From the NCBI GenBank assembly GCA_947492905.1, contig CANLOL010000001.1, forward strand, positions 350,578 to 414,577: a stretch of DNA of 64,000 bases. Direction: 5' to 3'. Made by a program: the position numbers and the translations under genes. The DNA comes from an uncultured Sphingorhabdus sp. GTDB lineage: Bacteria > Pseudomonadota > Alphaproteobacteria > Sphingomonadales > Sphingomonadaceae. The notes under the pieces are model-generated. The model had not been told where the DNA came from. It saw only the letters and a list, made by a program, of their open reading frames with translations, and ran no database searches. Below, one piece after another: positions 1 through 9,766 of the stretch (positions within the stretch are counted from its first letter, which is position 1; each line of letters opens with the position of its first letter).

Positions 1-1005
1 GCATTTCATAATGCCGCCGAATATATTGACCAAAATGCCTTCTACTGCAGGATCAGCCAAAATGATTTTGAACGCAGCGGTTACTTTTTCTGTGGTAGCG
101 CCGCCGCCAACATCAAGGAAGTTTGCAGGGAATGCACCGTTCAGCTTGATAATGTCCATTGTCGCCATAGCAAGGCCTGCACCATTGACCATACAACCAA
201 TATTGCCGTCCAGTTTAATATAAGCCAGATCATATTTAGAGGCTTCGACTTCGGCAGGATCTTCTTCGGTTTCATCACGAAGCTCTGCAATATCTGGATG
301 ACGGAACAATGCGTTACCATCGAAGCTCATCTTTGTATCGAGAACAAGCAATTGGCCATCTTTGGTTTCTACGAGCGGATTAATTTCCACCATTTCGCAA
401 TCCATCTCGGTAAACGCTTTATAGAGTTTCGTTGTTAAAGATTCGCATTCAGCCGCTAAATCACCGCTAAGCTGCAATGCTTGGGCCGCTTTTTTTCCAT
501 CGGCTTCGGTAAAGCCCACTAGAGGGTCAATAGTGATAGTCGTGATTTTTTCAGGCGTGTCATGCGCAACTGTTTCAATATCCATACCGCCTTCGGTAGA
601 GATAATCATCGCCAATTGGCCCGTAGCGCGATCAACTAGCATAGAAAGATAATATTCGCTTTCTATATCAACGCCATCGGTCACATAAAGACGATTAACC
701 TGTTTGCCTGCATCACCAGTTTGAATAGTCACCAATGTATTGCCGAGCATTTCTTTTGCATTGGCTTCGACATCTTCGATTGATTTTGACAAACGAACAC
801 CGCCAGATGCATCAGGGCCAAGCTCTTTATATTTGCCCTTACCGCGTCCACCGGCATGGATTTGAGCCTTTACGACATAAAGAGGTCCAGGAAGTTGTTT
901 AGCACCAGCAACGGCCTCTTCCACTGTCATAGCAGCGAAACCGGTTGGGATACCTATATCATATTTGGCAAGAAGTTCTTTGGCTTGATATTCATGAATG
1001 TTCAT
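1..1005 (-). CDS. sucC: Succinyl-CoA ligase (ADP-forming) beta subunit, partial
   Basis: This is the ATP-grasp beta subunit of succinyl-CoA synthetase, which couples succinyl-CoA cleavage to ATP formation in the TCA cycle. The start codon is the ATG read from 1005 on the minus strand, giving M-N-I-H-E-Y-Q-A-K, the usual SucC N-terminus, followed by the G-G-R-G-K-G nucleotide-binding loop near residue 53. The visible 335 residues end at the phosphate-binding V-N-I-F-G-G stretch at the window edge, so roughly the last 50-60 residues lie outside. The partner gene sucD is about 30 kb away on the other strand instead of adjacent. Identity is secure from the sequence. Confidence 0.96.
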   Translation of the reverse strand, partial: MNIHEYQAKELLAKYDIGIPTGFAAMTVEEAVAGAKQLPGPLYVVKAQIHAGGRGKGKYKELGPDASGGVRLSKSIEDVEANAKEMLGNTLVTIQTGDAGKQVNRLYVTDGVDIESEYYLSMLVDRATGQLAMIISTEGGMDIETVAHDTPEKITTITIDPLVGFTEADGKKAAQALQLSGDLAAECESLTTKLYKAFTEMDCEMVEINPLVETKDGQLLVLDTKMSFDGNALFRHPDIAELRDETEEDPAEVEASKYDLAYIKLDGNIGCMVNGAGLAMATMDIIKLNGAFPANFLDVGGGATTEKVTAAFKIILADPAVEGILVNIFGGIMKC

Positions 1006-1171
1006 TCTGACACCCTTAATTGGTTATACTAAATTGGTAAAAAGTTTGACGAGAGCTAAAGCATATCAACCCGCCAATGGCTAGGGAGAATCTGATATTA
1101 TCCTCAATTTTTTAATCCTTAATTTTTATGAGTTAAATCTATATTATACCGCGTAATTGACTGAAACTTCT

Positions 1172-1774
1172 TCACAGCAAGGCCAATTGCGTCAATTCAT
1201 TGCGCAATATAGCAGCATTTTTGAATATATGCCCATGCATGCCAGAGGCTTTAGCCGCCTCTATATTGGCGCTCATATCATCAATAAACAGCGATTCAGC
1301 GGCATTTATGTCAAATCGCTCTAGGGCCAATTGATATATAGCAGGATCAGGCTTTACCAATTTTTCGCGGCCCGAAACCACTATATCACGAAAATGATCA
1401 AATATGGGCTGCGTTGGCCGAAACCCATCCCAAAACTCAGCCCCGAAATTGGTTATCGCATATAATGGAACTCCCTGCGCTGCCAGAGCTTCCACTATTT
1501 CCAATGAACCCTCTATAGGGCCGGGAATAGTCTCGTTAAAGCGGCTTGTGTAAGCGCGAATAAGGGCTTCATATTTGGGGAATAGTGCAATCCGTTCAGC
1601 CGCCATATCGGCAAGAGCGCGACCCGCATCATGCTCAAAATGCCACCCAGGCGTCACGACATTTTCCAAAAACCAGTCCAATTCATCAGAATCGCTGATT
1701 AATTTTTCAAATAAATGGCGCAAATCCCAATGAAATAATACGCGGCCAACATCAAAAATCACATTTTTAATCAT
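1172..1774 (-). CDS. HAD-IA family hydrolase (YihX-like)
   Basis: A 200-residue haloacid-dehalogenase-like hydrolase, probably a small-molecule phosphatase in the cytoplasm. Motif I is F-D-V-G (nucleophile D8), where the second Asp of the usual DxD is replaced by Gly, as in the YihX and epoxide-hydrolase N-domain branch. Motif II is T108-N109, motif III lysine lies in L-V-K-P-D-P (K141) and motif IV is I-D-D (D165/D166). All catalytic positions except the general acid Asp are present. It stands alone between sucC and rpmJ on the same strand. The substrate cannot be told from sequence. Confidence 0.88.
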   Translation of the reverse strand: MIKNVIFDVGRVLFHWDLRHLFEKLISDSDELDWFLENVVTPGWHFEHDAGRALADMAAERIALFPKYEALIRAYTSRFNETIPGPIEGSLEIVEALAAQGVPLYAITNFGAEFWDGFRPTQPIFDHFRDIVVSGREKLVKPDPAIYQLALERFDINAAESLFIDDMSANIEAAKASGMHGHIFKNAAILRNELTQLALL

Positions 1775-1841
1775 GATTCGTCTTTCATAGGATTAATTTC
1801 GGATAATGTCTTATTCGCGTCATATTATCAAATTTGCATAG

Positions 1842-1873
1842 AAAAACCGTCCTGCCCTGCTGGGAAGAACGGT
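1842..1873 (-). terminator. Rho-independent terminator downstream of rpmJ
   Basis: Read on the minus strand, an imperfect hairpin with outer arms ACCGT/ACGGT and inner arms CTTCCC/GGGCAG around an AGCA loop is followed at once by TTTTT. It lies about 60 bases after the rpmJ stop, so it fits as the end of the rpmJ transcript. Confidence 0.7.
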
Positions 1874-1931
1874 AATATACCATTATTTACACTCTATGGT
1901 GAACAAAGGGCATAGAGCCCTCGTCCAGCAT

Positions 1932-2057
1932 TCAACCTTGGCGCGCTTTGAAACGACGGTTGGTTTTGTTAATCACATAAACGCGTCCACGACGGCGGAT
2001 TACGCGGTTGTCACGGTGACGGCCTTTGAGTGATTTTAGTGAATTGACGATTTTCAT
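1932..2057 (-). CDS. rpmJ: 50S ribosomal protein L36
   Basis: A 41-residue, very basic protein of the large ribosomal subunit. It starts [11 protein letters not shown] and ends in [10 protein letters not shown], the signature of the 41-residue, zinc-free L36 form (the C-minus, YkgO-like type), with no CxxC zinc ligands. Because it lacks zinc ligands it would not need zinc, which may matter given the Zur-like regulator elsewhere in the window. It is monocistronic, with its own terminator at 1842-1873. The gene is short but recognition is strong. Confidence 0.95.
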   Translation of the reverse strand: MKIVNSLKSLKGRHRDNRVIRRRGRVYVINKTNRRFKARQG

Positions 2058-2198
2058 CGGAAAATACCCGTTACATAAAAGAATCTTGATTGCGAAGGCG
2101 CGTAACTATGGGTGAGCGAGCCCATTGTCAAGCAACAACTCATTTCCATTGCTGATTCTTGTATAAAATCCTATAGAGTGAAGTGAAAGGGTATAAGT

Positions 2199-2786
2199 AT
2201 GATTTTCAAAAACAAAACCTATCTCGTCGGAGCAGCGTTAATAGCCAGCACCTTAAGCGCATGCACAACACCAACAGGCCCAGTCGATGTAACGCGCTTT
2301 GTCCAAGAAAGCGAATTTGAACAAGTTAATGGCCAATATGTAGGCAGCTTTGCCTTTGATAGCGGTTCATCTCTATCTCTTACGCCCTATCGCGCCGCAA
2401 TAACGCGCGAAATGCAGCGCTTAGGCTTTACCGCTAGCGATAGCGATCAAGCCGATTATATCATCAGCGTCAATGTTGATCGTTATGATAGTGAGCGCCC
2501 CAAAAATTCTAATGTTTCCGTTGGCGGCGGCGCATCAACGGGTAGCTTTGGTTCGGGCATTGGGCTTGGCCTTGGAATTAATCTTGGCGGCCGCAAAAAA
2601 AGAACCCATACAGAATTATCCACGCGTATATCCAAAAATGGTCAGAGCGTGTGGGAAGGTAGAGCCTTGCAAAGCGCAAAAACCGGATCACCGGCTGCCC
2701 AAGAAGGCATAGCAGCATCAAAACTAGCATCTTCTCTATTTCTGGGGTTCCCAGGACGCTCAGGAGAAACTATTGAGGTCGAATGA
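2199..2786 (+). CDS. DUF4136 domain lipoprotein
   Basis: A 195-residue secreted lipoprotein. The N-terminus has a hydrophobic core and a lipobox L-S-A-C (Cys22), so it should be lipidated and held in the outer or inner membrane facing the periplasm. The body matches the DUF4136 style, with a Gly/Ser-rich loop around residues 108-130 ([12 protein letters not shown]) and a C-terminal A-A-x-x-x-A-S-x-L helix. The stop overlaps the start of the next gene by four bases (ATGA), so the two are translationally coupled. Function of the family is unknown. Confidence 0.85.
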   Translation: MIFKNKTYLVGAALIASTLSACTTPTGPVDVTRFVQESEFEQVNGQYVGSFAFDSGSSLSLTPYRAAITREMQRLGFTASDSDQADYIISVNVDRYDSERPKNSNVSVGGGASTGSFGSGIGLGLGINLGGRKKRTHTELSTRISKNGQSVWEGRALQSAKTGSPAAQEGIAASKLASSLFLGFPGRSGETIEVE

Positions 2787-3904
2787 TACATAATATTTTA
2801 AGCAGCTTTGATGCTGGCAATATCAATATTGATTCCATTGATGGAGCCAGTGCGAACCTATCCATACGACTCGATAAAGATAGCGATTTTTTTCAATGGT
2901 ATTATTTCCAAGTCTCGGCAGATGTTGGGGAAGAAATAGTCCTGAAAATATCTGATCTTAATAACAGCGCCTATCCCAAAGGTTGGGAAGATTATAACAG
3001 CGTTGTGAGCGAAGATCGTGAATATTGGGGCCGTGCAGACAGTAGCTTTGACAGCAAGGAAGCTGGCGGTACACTAACCATCAAATATACACCTACCAGC
3101 CCAATATGCTATTTTTCATATTTTGCTCCTTATTCCATGGAACGGCATAATGATCTAATTGCTGATGCTGCGGAATATGAAGGGGTGGAACATTCAATAT
3201 TAGGCCAAACGTTGGACGGCCGTTCTATCGATTGTCTAGAGCTAGGCACAGGCACTACGCAGGTTTGGCTCTATGCTAGGCAGCACCCAGGGGAAAGTAT
3301 GGCCGAATGGTGGATGGAGGGCGCAATTGAAATGCTGCTCGACCCTGCTAATCCCCATGCGCGCGATTTACGCAGTAAGTGCCGTTTCCATATCGTGCCA
3401 AATTGCAACCCTGATGGTTCATTTCGTGGGCATTTGCGCACCAATGCCGTTGGCGTAAATTTGAACCGTGAATGGCAAGACCCAAATGCGCTACGTTCGC
3501 CCGAAGTTTTGGCAATTCGCAATAAAATGGATGAAACTGGCGTTGATTGGGCGCTTGATATCCATGGCGATGAAGCTATCCCTGCTGTTTTTATTGCGGG
3601 GTTTGAGGGAATACCGTCTATCACAGATGATATGATTAAAAAGCTCAATGATTATAAAGATCTATTAGCCCGCAATACGCCAGATTTTCAAACAGAACTT
3701 GGCTATCCGATTAGCGCTCCGAACACAGCAAATTTGACGATTTCAACCAATGCTGTTGCAGAGCGATATAACGCAATAGCAATGACATTAGAAATGCCGT
3801 TCAAAGATAATCATGATCTGCCATGTAGAGATCAAGGCTGGTCACCAGAACGCTCTAAGCTGCTCGCACATGATTGTTTGCGTGCTTTATCATTGTCATT
3901 ATAA
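2783..3904 (+). CDS. M14 family zinc carboxypeptidase (cytosolic CCP-like)
   Basis: A 373-residue metallocarboxypeptidase. The N-terminal ~115 residues form the beta-rich domain typical of the cytosolic carboxypeptidase/AGBL branch, and the catalytic domain follows. Zinc ligands are H168 and E171 in R-Q-H-P-G-E-S and H261 in D-I-H-G-D-E; the substrate-binding N-P-D-G and N-L-N-R-E-W segments are at 209-212 and 226-231; the catalytic Glu is E337 in T-L-E-M-P-F. There is no signal peptide, so it acts in the cytoplasm. Bacterial members of this branch probably trim C-terminal residues of peptides or proteins; the substrate here is unknown. It overlaps the DUF4136 gene by four bases. Confidence 0.92.
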   Translation: MIHNILSSFDAGNINIDSIDGASANLSIRLDKDSDFFQWYYFQVSADVGEEIVLKISDLNNSAYPKGWEDYNSVVSEDREYWGRADSSFDSKEAGGTLTIKYTPTSPICYFSYFAPYSMERHNDLIADAAEYEGVEHSILGQTLDGRSIDCLELGTGTTQVWLYARQHPGESMAEWWMEGAIEMLLDPANPHARDLRSKCRFHIVPNCNPDGSFRGHLRTNAVGVNLNREWQDPNALRSPEVLAIRNKMDETGVDWALDIHGDEAIPAVFIAGFEGIPSITDDMIKKLNDYKDLLARNTPDFQTELGYPISAPNTANLTISTNAVAERYNAIAMTLEMPFKDNHDLPCRDQGWSPERSKLLAHDCLRALSLSL

Positions 3905-3945
3905 ACCCACATATTAACCTTCACTAACTATAAGAAAGCCTCCCC

Positions 3946-4632
3946 ATGCCTCAACTCATTCTCATCCGTCACGGTCAATCACAATGGAATTTGGAAAATC
4001 GTTTTACGGGGTGGTGGGACGTTGATGTTACTGAAAAAGGTATCGCCGAGGCCCGCGATGCTGGCAAATTGATGAAAGAAAAAAACATTGTTCCAACGCT
4101 CTGTTTTACCAGTTTACAAACCAGAGCAATTAAAACATTGAATCTAGCCCTAGAGGAAATGGGGCAATTATGGTTGTCGGTTGAAAAAGATTATCGCCTG
4201 AATGAACGGCATTATGGCGGACTAACCGGTCTCAACAAGCAAGAAACGCGCGATAAGCATGGCGATGAGCAAGTGCATATTTGGCGCCGCAGTTTTGATG
4301 TTCCGCCGCCGCCTATGGAGGATGACAGCGCCTATCAAATGAGCGATGATCCGCGCTATGCTGGCATAGAAGTACCAAAATCAGAAAGTCTGAAAAACAC
4401 AATCGAGCGCGTGCTGCCCTATTGGGAAAGCCGCATTGCACCAGCCCTAAAATCAAGAGAAACGGTTCTTATCTCTGCTCATGGCAATAGCCTACGTGCT
4501 TTGGTAAAACATCTCTCTAATATCTCTGATGATGATATCACAGGCCTGGAAATTCCAACGGGCCAGCCTATTATTTATGATCTAGACGATGATCTAAATG
4601 CGCTTAATCGTTATTATCTCTCAGAGAAATAA
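3946..4632 (+). CDS. gpmA: 2,3-bisphosphoglycerate-dependent phosphoglycerate mutase
   Basis: A 228-residue dPGM that interconverts 3- and 2-phosphoglycerate in glycolysis and gluconeogenesis. The phosphohistidine motif is R-H-G-Q-S at residues 8-12 (H9), the acid/base Glu is E87 in L-N-E-R-H-Y-G-G-L, and the second active-site His is H179 in S-A-H-G-N-S. The insert region I-W-R-R-S-F-D-V-P-P-P-P is typical of the cofactor-dependent class. It is separated from the upstream peptidase by about 40 bases and converges with the GGDEF gene. Confidence 0.97.
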   Translation: MPQLILIRHGQSQWNLENRFTGWWDVDVTEKGIAEARDAGKLMKEKNIVPTLCFTSLQTRAIKTLNLALEEMGQLWLSVEKDYRLNERHYGGLTGLNKQETRDKHGDEQVHIWRRSFDVPPPPMEDDSAYQMSDDPRYAGIEVPKSESLKNTIERVLPYWESRIAPALKSRETVLISAHGNSLRALVKHLSNISDDDITGLEIPTGQPIIYDLDDDLNALNRYYLSEK

Positions 4633-4653
4633 ATGATTTAGCTTTGATGGATA

Positions 4654-5235
4654 TCAGAGCGCAGCGCTTATGATGCGCTGATTATCATTGATATTCTTAT
4701 GCTTTTTATGATGATACATATTATGGTCTGCTTCGGCCAATAATTGCGCTGGCTTCGAACCTTTATGTCCATTGGAAATGCCAATGGATACGGTGACGGA
4801 CAGTTGCATATTATCAATTTGGAAATCAATAGCGTAGATTTTTTCCAACAAACTGCGAACCAGCTCTGCATTATTTTCATGCTCGGCATCATGCATTAAT
4901 ATTGCAAATTCATCCCCGCCCATACGGGCCAATATATCCTTCTTGCTGATGGCTGCGCTCAACATATGAGCGACTTGCAATAATATTTCATCACCAGCAG
5001 CGTGACCAAAATTATCATTTACATATTTCAAACCATCGACATCGATAAATAAAATAGAAAAAGGAGTCCTGCAATTACGGCAAGCATCTTCAAGCGATTC
5101 AATAAAATATTTTCGATTGTGCGTTAAAGTGAAATCATCCTGATTAAGGGCTTGCTTCAATGACGCAATCTCAGATCGCAATTCATCATTTTCACGGCGC
5201 AAGCGTATCAATTCATTTTGATCTAACATAGTCAT
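4654..5235 (-). CDS. Minimal GGDEF-domain diguanylate cyclase
   Basis: A 193-residue soluble protein with a short N-terminal coiled coil (about residues 6-33) followed directly by a GGDEF domain. The active-site loop M-G-G-D-E-F (GGDEF at 106-110) is intact and a Mg-binding Asp lies in F-I-D-V-D-G-L-K, so it should make c-di-GMP from two GTP. The inhibitory I-site, normally RxxD five residues before GGDEF, reads S-K-K-D (97-100), so product inhibition is probably weak or absent. There is no sensor domain or membrane segment; the coiled coil would be the dimerisation element. Converges with gpmA. Confidence 0.92.
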   Translation of the reverse strand: MTMLDQNELIRLRRENDELRSEIASLKQALNQDDFTLTHNRKYFIESLEDACRNCRTPFSILFIDVDGLKYVNDNFGHAAGDEILLQVAHMLSAAISKKDILARMGGDEFAILMHDAEHENNAELVRSLLEKIYAIDFQIDNMQLSVTVSIGISNGHKGSKPAQLLAEADHNMYHHKKHKNINDNQRIISAAL

Positions 5236-5506
5236 TTATCTTTATTCTTTGTACTTGGATCTACCATCCAGTCATTACACAAATTTAATAACAAATGATA
5301 ATAAATGCGCTTCTCACAACGCAAGTTTACAGATTTTTACACATAAAGATAGCATCATTCTAAAATCAAGACAGTAAATTAAGCATGCTAACAATGGGCA
5401 AAGCTTATTTTATAATCATGGATTGCGCTAATAATCATATTAGATTAGAGACTAAGAGCTTAAAAACAGGCTGTAATAAAAAATTGCTGCTAAAAAGGAA
5501 CATGTT

Positions 5507-6052
5507 TTGAGCTCCAAATCGAACATAGAGAATATTAAATATTCTAATTGCGCTGAAAACCCGCTGGTTGGCATTATTATGGGCAGCCAGTCTGACTGGT
5601 CAACAATGCAACATGCAGCCCGATTATTACATGATTTTGATATCCCTCATGAGGTGAAAATCGTATCGGCGCACCGCACACCCGATCGATTATATAATTA
5701 TGCGAAAACATCCGTAGATCGCGGCTTGAAAATCATCATCGCGGGCGCAGGCGGGGCTGCACATTTACCCGGAATGGCCGCATCAATGACACGTTTGCCT
5801 GTGTTGGGTGTACCCGTACAATCAAAAGCATTAGATGGCATGGATAGCCTGTTATCCATCGCCCAAATGCCCGCTGGTATTCCTGTTGGCACATTAGCAA
5901 TAGGCAATGCAGGATCAAAAAATGCTGCTCTATTGGCTATTTCAATATTGGCTGCGCATGATAATGCAATTGCTGAAAAGTTAGACGCATGGCGCAAAGC
6001 CCAAAGCGATAATATTACTGAAGATGTAATAGATAGTGGTGATGATTTATGA
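5507..6052 (+). CDS. purE: N5-carboxyaminoimidazole ribonucleotide mutase
   Basis: A 181-residue class I PurE that converts N5-CAIR to CAIR in purine synthesis, partner of PurK. The phosphate-binding loop G-S-Q-S-D is at 26-30 and the catalytic S-A-H-R-T-P-D at 54-60. The start is a TTG: AAGGAA (5495-5500) lies six bases before it, whereas the nearby ATG at 5502 opens only a two-codon reading frame (ATG TTT TGA) and sits too close to that ribosome site. The first ~18 residues are an extension not needed for the fold. It overlaps purK by four bases, so the two are coupled. Confidence 0.95.
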   Translation: MSSKSNIENIKYSNCAENPLVGIIMGSQSDWSTMQHAARLLHDFDIPHEVKIVSAHRTPDRLYNYAKTSVDRGLKIIIAGAGGAAHLPGMAASMTRLPVLGVPVQSKALDGMDSLLSIAQMPAGIPVGTLAIGNAGSKNAALLAISILAAHDNAIAEKLDAWRKAQSDNITEDVIDSGDDL

Positions 6053-7122
6053 ATTTTTTGAAACCTGGTTCGGTCGTTGGCATTTTGGGCGGCGGTCAAT
6101 TGGCCAAAATGATGAGCATTGCTGCATCAACCTTAGGATATAAAGTTCATATTTATGCGCCAGAAGCGGATAATATCGCTTCCGAAGTTTCTGCACGATT
6201 TACGCAAGGGTCTTATGATGACCTAGATGCGCTTATGAAATTTTCGGCTGATTGTAATGTCATCACCTATGAATTTGAGAATATCCAAGTAGAAACTCTC
6301 AAAAAAATAGAAAAAAAATATGTGCTTCGACCAAATGCTAGAGCATTAGAAATCGCTCAAAGCCGCGTCGCGGAAAAGAAATTTGCTGAAAAATGCGGAG
6401 CAGTGACTGCACATTATGTTCCCATATCTAAGCGCGAAGAAATTGAAGCCTCAATCGCAAAATTAGGCGCTGATGCAATTTTGAAAAGTGACAGGCTAGG
6501 CTATGACGGCAAAGGCCAAGCGCGCATTGATGAAAGTACCAATCTATCGGGTGCATGGATGGCGGTGGGGCAACGCGATGCCATATTAGAGGAATATGTC
6601 GATTTCGAAGCTGAATTTTCGGTTATCCTGACCCGCACATTCGAGGGCAATGTCATATTCTGGGATTCTTCGAAAAATGTGCATCAGCATGGCATTTTGA
6701 AACAATCATCCCTGCCCGCCGGACCATTGATAGATTCGCAGCGCAGCGAAGCGCGCAAATTAGCCAACCGTATTGCGGATGAATTAGATTATATTGGTGT
6801 GCTTACCATCGAATTTTTTGCCACTGGAAATGGCCCAGTCTTTAACGAAATGGCACCGCGCGTTCACAACAGCGGTCATTGGACAATAGAAGCAACCGTA
6901 ACGAGTCAGTTTGAAAACCATATTAGAGCCATCACCGGCATGCCGCTTGGTTCAACGCGCACATTATCAGACCGTATTGAAATGGAAAATCTGATAGGGG
7001 ATTATACCGATCAGTTGGATAATATCATCAGCGATAATCGCAATCATTTGCATCTTTATGGCAAAGACAAAATCGTCGAGGGCCGCAAAATGGGCCATGT
7101 TACGCGCCTCTATTTTGATTAA
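6049..7122 (+). CDS. purK: 5-(carboxyamino)imidazole ribonucleotide synthase
   Basis: A 357-residue ATP-grasp enzyme that makes N5-CAIR from AIR, ATP and bicarbonate. It shows the N-terminal G-I-L-G-G-G-Q-L-A loop, the ATP-grasp lysine segment [14 protein letters not shown] near residues 143-156, and the metal-binding E-F-F and [12 protein letters not shown] segments near 260-285. Its ATG overlaps the purE stop (ATGA). Length and motifs are standard. Confidence 0.97.
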   Translation: MNFLKPGSVVGILGGGQLAKMMSIAASTLGYKVHIYAPEADNIASEVSARFTQGSYDDLDALMKFSADCNVITYEFENIQVETLKKIEKKYVLRPNARALEIAQSRVAEKKFAEKCGAVTAHYVPISKREEIEASIAKLGADAILKSDRLGYDGKGQARIDESTNLSGAWMAVGQRDAILEEYVDFEAEFSVILTRTFEGNVIFWDSSKNVHQHGILKQSSLPAGPLIDSQRSEARKLANRIADELDYIGVLTIEFFATGNGPVFNEMAPRVHNSGHWTIEATVTSQFENHIRAITGMPLGSTRTLSDRIEMENLIGDYTDQLDNIISDNRNHLHLYGKDKIVEGRKMGHVTRLYFD

Positions 7123-7130
7123 ATAATATC

Positions 7131-7646
7131 ATGGCACTGCACAATAATGTGAATATTTCATCTCCAGAAATCATTATGGTTTTGGCCATAGCAGATAATG
7201 GTATCATAGGTGATGATGGAAAATTACCGTGGCATCTGCCGGCTGATCTTAAACATTTTAAGTCTATAACCAAAGGATCGCCCATGATTATGGGGCGCAA
7301 AACATTTGATAGCCTGCCAGGTTTATTGCCGGGAAGACGCCATATCGTATTAACCCGCGATCCCAATTGGAGTGCTGAGGGAGCGCAGAGGGCCGGCACT
7401 ATTGAAGAGGCGATTAAATTAGCAAATAGCCCGCAAATTTTTATCATTGGCGGAGCGCAAATATATAGATTATTTGAAAGTCACGCAGATAAAATCATAT
7501 TGACGCGGGTGCATATAAATGCCCATGGTGATACTATGATGGAAGATTTTGACACATCAATATGGCAAGAGGTCGAGCGCAGCCATCATAAAGCTATAGA
7601 GGAATATCCTGCCCATAGTTTTGTGACCTTGATGAGAAAAATATGA
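7131..7646 (+). CDS. folA: Dihydrofolate reductase
   Basis: A 171-residue DHFR, NADPH-dependent reduction of dihydrofolate to tetrahydrofolate. Landmarks are A-D-N-G-I-I-G, L-P-W-H-L-P-A-D-L (W34 and catalytic D39), M-G-R-K-T-F-D-S-L and the cofactor-binding I-I-G-G-A-Q-I-Y. Compared with the family there are about 14 extra residues at the N-terminus, so a start at or near M16 cannot be ruled out; the ATG at 7131 is nine bases after purK and is taken here. No thymidylate synthase gene is adjacent. Its stop overlaps the start of the dipeptidase gene. Confidence 0.95.
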   Translation: MALHNNVNISSPEIIMVLAIADNGIIGDDGKLPWHLPADLKHFKSITKGSPMIMGRKTFDSLPGLLPGRRHIVLTRDPNWSAEGAQRAGTIEEAIKLANSPQIFIIGGAQIYRLFESHADKIILTRVHINAHGDTMMEDFDTSIWQEVERSHHKAIEEYPAHSFVTLMRKI

Positions 7647-8815
7647 CCAAGAAAAAAACATTTTACGGGGTCATTTTATTCATCATTCTTCTGGCATTTG
7701 CTTATTTTGCTTTCGCACCAAAAATTTTCGACAGCAACACCAATGCGCTTGATGGGAAAGCGCTCCCACCTATCACAAAAGAAGCGCAAAAATTTCATGA
7801 TAGCCTGACAATCGTTGATCTGCATTCCGACACATTATTGTGGAAACGCTCTTTGATCGATGATGCCGATTATGGTCATATGGATTTAGGGCGTTTGCAA
7901 GATGGTAATGTCGCGCTGCAAATATTCTCATCCGTCACAAAAACACCGCGCGGTCAAAATTATGATAGCAATTCAGCCGAAACTGATAATATCACTCTAT
8001 TGGCGGTCAGCCAATTACAGCCTGTGCGAACATGGAATTCTTTACTCAATCGCTCGCTCTATCATGCTGAGAAATTAGATGATGCTGTTGCCGAAACCGA
8101 GGGTGCTTTGGTCAATATTCAATCTAGCCGTTCTATTGATCAAATGCTCAATGCGCGGTCCAATGGCGGCAATCGTATCGGGGCATTATTATCCATAGAA
8201 GGTTTACAAAATTTAGAAGGAAAGCGCGAAAATCTGGATAAATTATATGATGCAGGTTTTCGCATGGCGGGGCTGGCGCATTTTTTCGACAATGAAGTCG
8301 CTGGCTCTATGCATGGCACAAAAAAATATGGTCTGACCAAATTTGGCAGAGAGATTGTCCGCGAAATGGAAAGTAAAGGCATGATTGTCGATATTGCGCA
8401 TGCTAGCCGCACCGCGGTCAAGGATGTTCTGGCTATGGCGCGACGTCCTGTGGTATCTAGCCACGGCGGCGTAAAGGCCAAATGTAATGTGAACCGTAAT
8501 CTTAATGATGATGAAATTCTTGCAATAGCAGCCAATGGCGGTCTCATCGGTGTTGGTTATTGGGAAGGCGCTGTATGCGATACATCCCCTGCATCTATAG
8601 CGGCTGCCATGAAACATATACGCGATATTGCGGGCATAGAATATATTGCCTTGGGCAGCGATTATGACGGTGCTGTCATAACACGTTTTGATACTTCGGG
8701 GTTGGTACATATAACCCAAGCCCTTATGGAAGCTGGTTTCTCAAAAGATGAAATTCGTGCTGTCATGGGCGGCAATGCAATACGCTTTTTAAAAGCAGGA
8801 ATAGAGCCTTTATAA
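7643..8815 (+). CDS. Membrane-anchored M19 (renal-type) dipeptidase
   Basis: A 390-residue metallo-dipeptidase with an N-terminal membrane anchor (about residues 7-26), so the catalytic domain is probably periplasmic. Zinc-site motifs are D-L-H-S-D-T-L (H61, D63), the bridging Glu in I-E-G-L-Q-N-L-E-G, D-I-A-H-A-S and S-S-H-G-G-V, and the substrate-site A-L-G-S-D-Y-D-G. M19 enzymes cleave dipeptides, including those with a D-residue at the C-terminal side. It overlaps folA by four bases and is followed by ribF after three, so it belongs to the long plus-strand operon. Confidence 0.93.
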   Translation: MTKKKTFYGVILFIILLAFAYFAFAPKIFDSNTNALDGKALPPITKEAQKFHDSLTIVDLHSDTLLWKRSLIDDADYGHMDLGRLQDGNVALQIFSSVTKTPRGQNYDSNSAETDNITLLAVSQLQPVRTWNSLLNRSLYHAEKLDDAVAETEGALVNIQSSRSIDQMLNARSNGGNRIGALLSIEGLQNLEGKRENLDKLYDAGFRMAGLAHFFDNEVAGSMHGTKKYGLTKFGREIVREMESKGMIVDIAHASRTAVKDVLAMARRPVVSSHGGVKAKCNVNRNLNDDEILAIAANGGLIGVGYWEGAVCDTSPASIAAAMKHIRDIAGIEYIALGSDYDGAVITRFDTSGLVHITQALMEAGFSKDEIRAVMGGNAIRFLKAGIEPL

Positions 8816-8818
8816 ATA

Positions 8819-9754
8819 ATGACCCCAATTTATTATTCCGATAAAAAAATCCCTGATGAATTGCGCGGTGCTATCATTGCGCTCGGTAATTTTGATGGCT
8901 TTCACAGAGGGCACCAAGTGGTTGCAAAGACAGCGCGTGACTGGGCGCAAAAGGAAAAACGCCCGCTTATCATCGCGACCTTTGATCCGCACCCCGTGCG
9001 CTATTTTCGTCCCGACACGCCGCCTTTTCGCATTACAACGTTAGAACAACGCGCTGAATTATTTGGCCAAGCTGGGGCAAATGCGATGCTCGTATTTTCC
9101 TTCAATGACGTGTTGGCAAAAACCAAAGCAGATAATTTCATAGCCAATTTATTGGTCGATCATTTGGGGGCCTATGGCGTTGTTACTGGGGAAGATTTCA
9201 CCTTTGGACAAGGCGCAAAAGGCGATATCGCATTGCTGCATGGTTATGGGGCTATGGTTGGACTGTCAGCAAAATCCGTGAAGCCCGTTGGCGATGACCC
9301 ACAAGAAAATAACGTCATATCATCTAGCCGTATCCGCAAAGCCCTACAAAATGGCGACCCACAAAGCGCAATGCAGCTATTATCGCGTCCCTTCACCATC
9401 AGAGGCGAAGTCATTCATGGTGATAAAAATGGGCGGCTGCTCGGTTATCCAACTGCCAACATAGAGATGAACCAATATTTACGGCCTAAATATGGTATCT
9501 ATGCCGTGAAAGGCATATTAAGCGATGGCCGCATATTGAATGGCGCAGCCAATTTGGGAATGCGCCCAAGCTTTGATCCGCCAAAGGAGCTGTTAGAGCC
9601 TTATTTTTTCGATTTTAACGAAGACTTATATGGCCAGAGCATCGATGTTGAATTGCATCATTTCTTACGCGGTGAAGCAAGGTTTGACAATTTAGAAGAT
9701 TTGAAAATACAAATGGCATTAGATTGCGATACAGCAAAGGCATTATTACAATAA
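8819..9754 (+). CDS. ribF: Bifunctional riboflavin kinase / FAD synthetase
   Basis: A 311-residue enzyme making FMN and FAD from riboflavin. The N-terminal FAD synthetase (nucleotidyltransferase) domain shows G-N-F-D-G-F-H-R-G-H (23-32) and F-D-P-H-P; the I-S-S-S-R-I-R motif closes this domain. The C-terminal riboflavin kinase has G-Y-P-T-A-N at about residue 208 and G-x-A-N-L-G. Order ribF-(hypothetical)-ileS-lspA is a common proteobacterial context. Length is normal. Confidence 0.97.
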   Translation: MTPIYYSDKKIPDELRGAIIALGNFDGFHRGHQVVAKTARDWAQKEKRPLIIATFDPHPVRYFRPDTPPFRITTLEQRAELFGQAGANAMLVFSFNDVLAKTKADNFIANLLVDHLGAYGVVTGEDFTFGQGAKGDIALLHGYGAMVGLSAKSVKPVGDDPQENNVISSSRIRKALQNGDPQSAMQLLSRPFTIRGEVIHGDKNGRLLGYPTANIEMNQYLRPKYGIYAVKGILSDGRILNGAANLGMRPSFDPPKELLEPYFFDFNEDLYGQSIDVELHHFLRGEARFDNLEDLKIQMALDCDTAKALLQ

Positions 9755-9766
9755 ACAGGGGGAAAT

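Noticed and set aside
8140-8719. Two overlapping minus-strand frames of 135 and 158 residues
   Set aside because: Both lie inside the well-supported M19 dipeptidase gene and show no coding features of their own.
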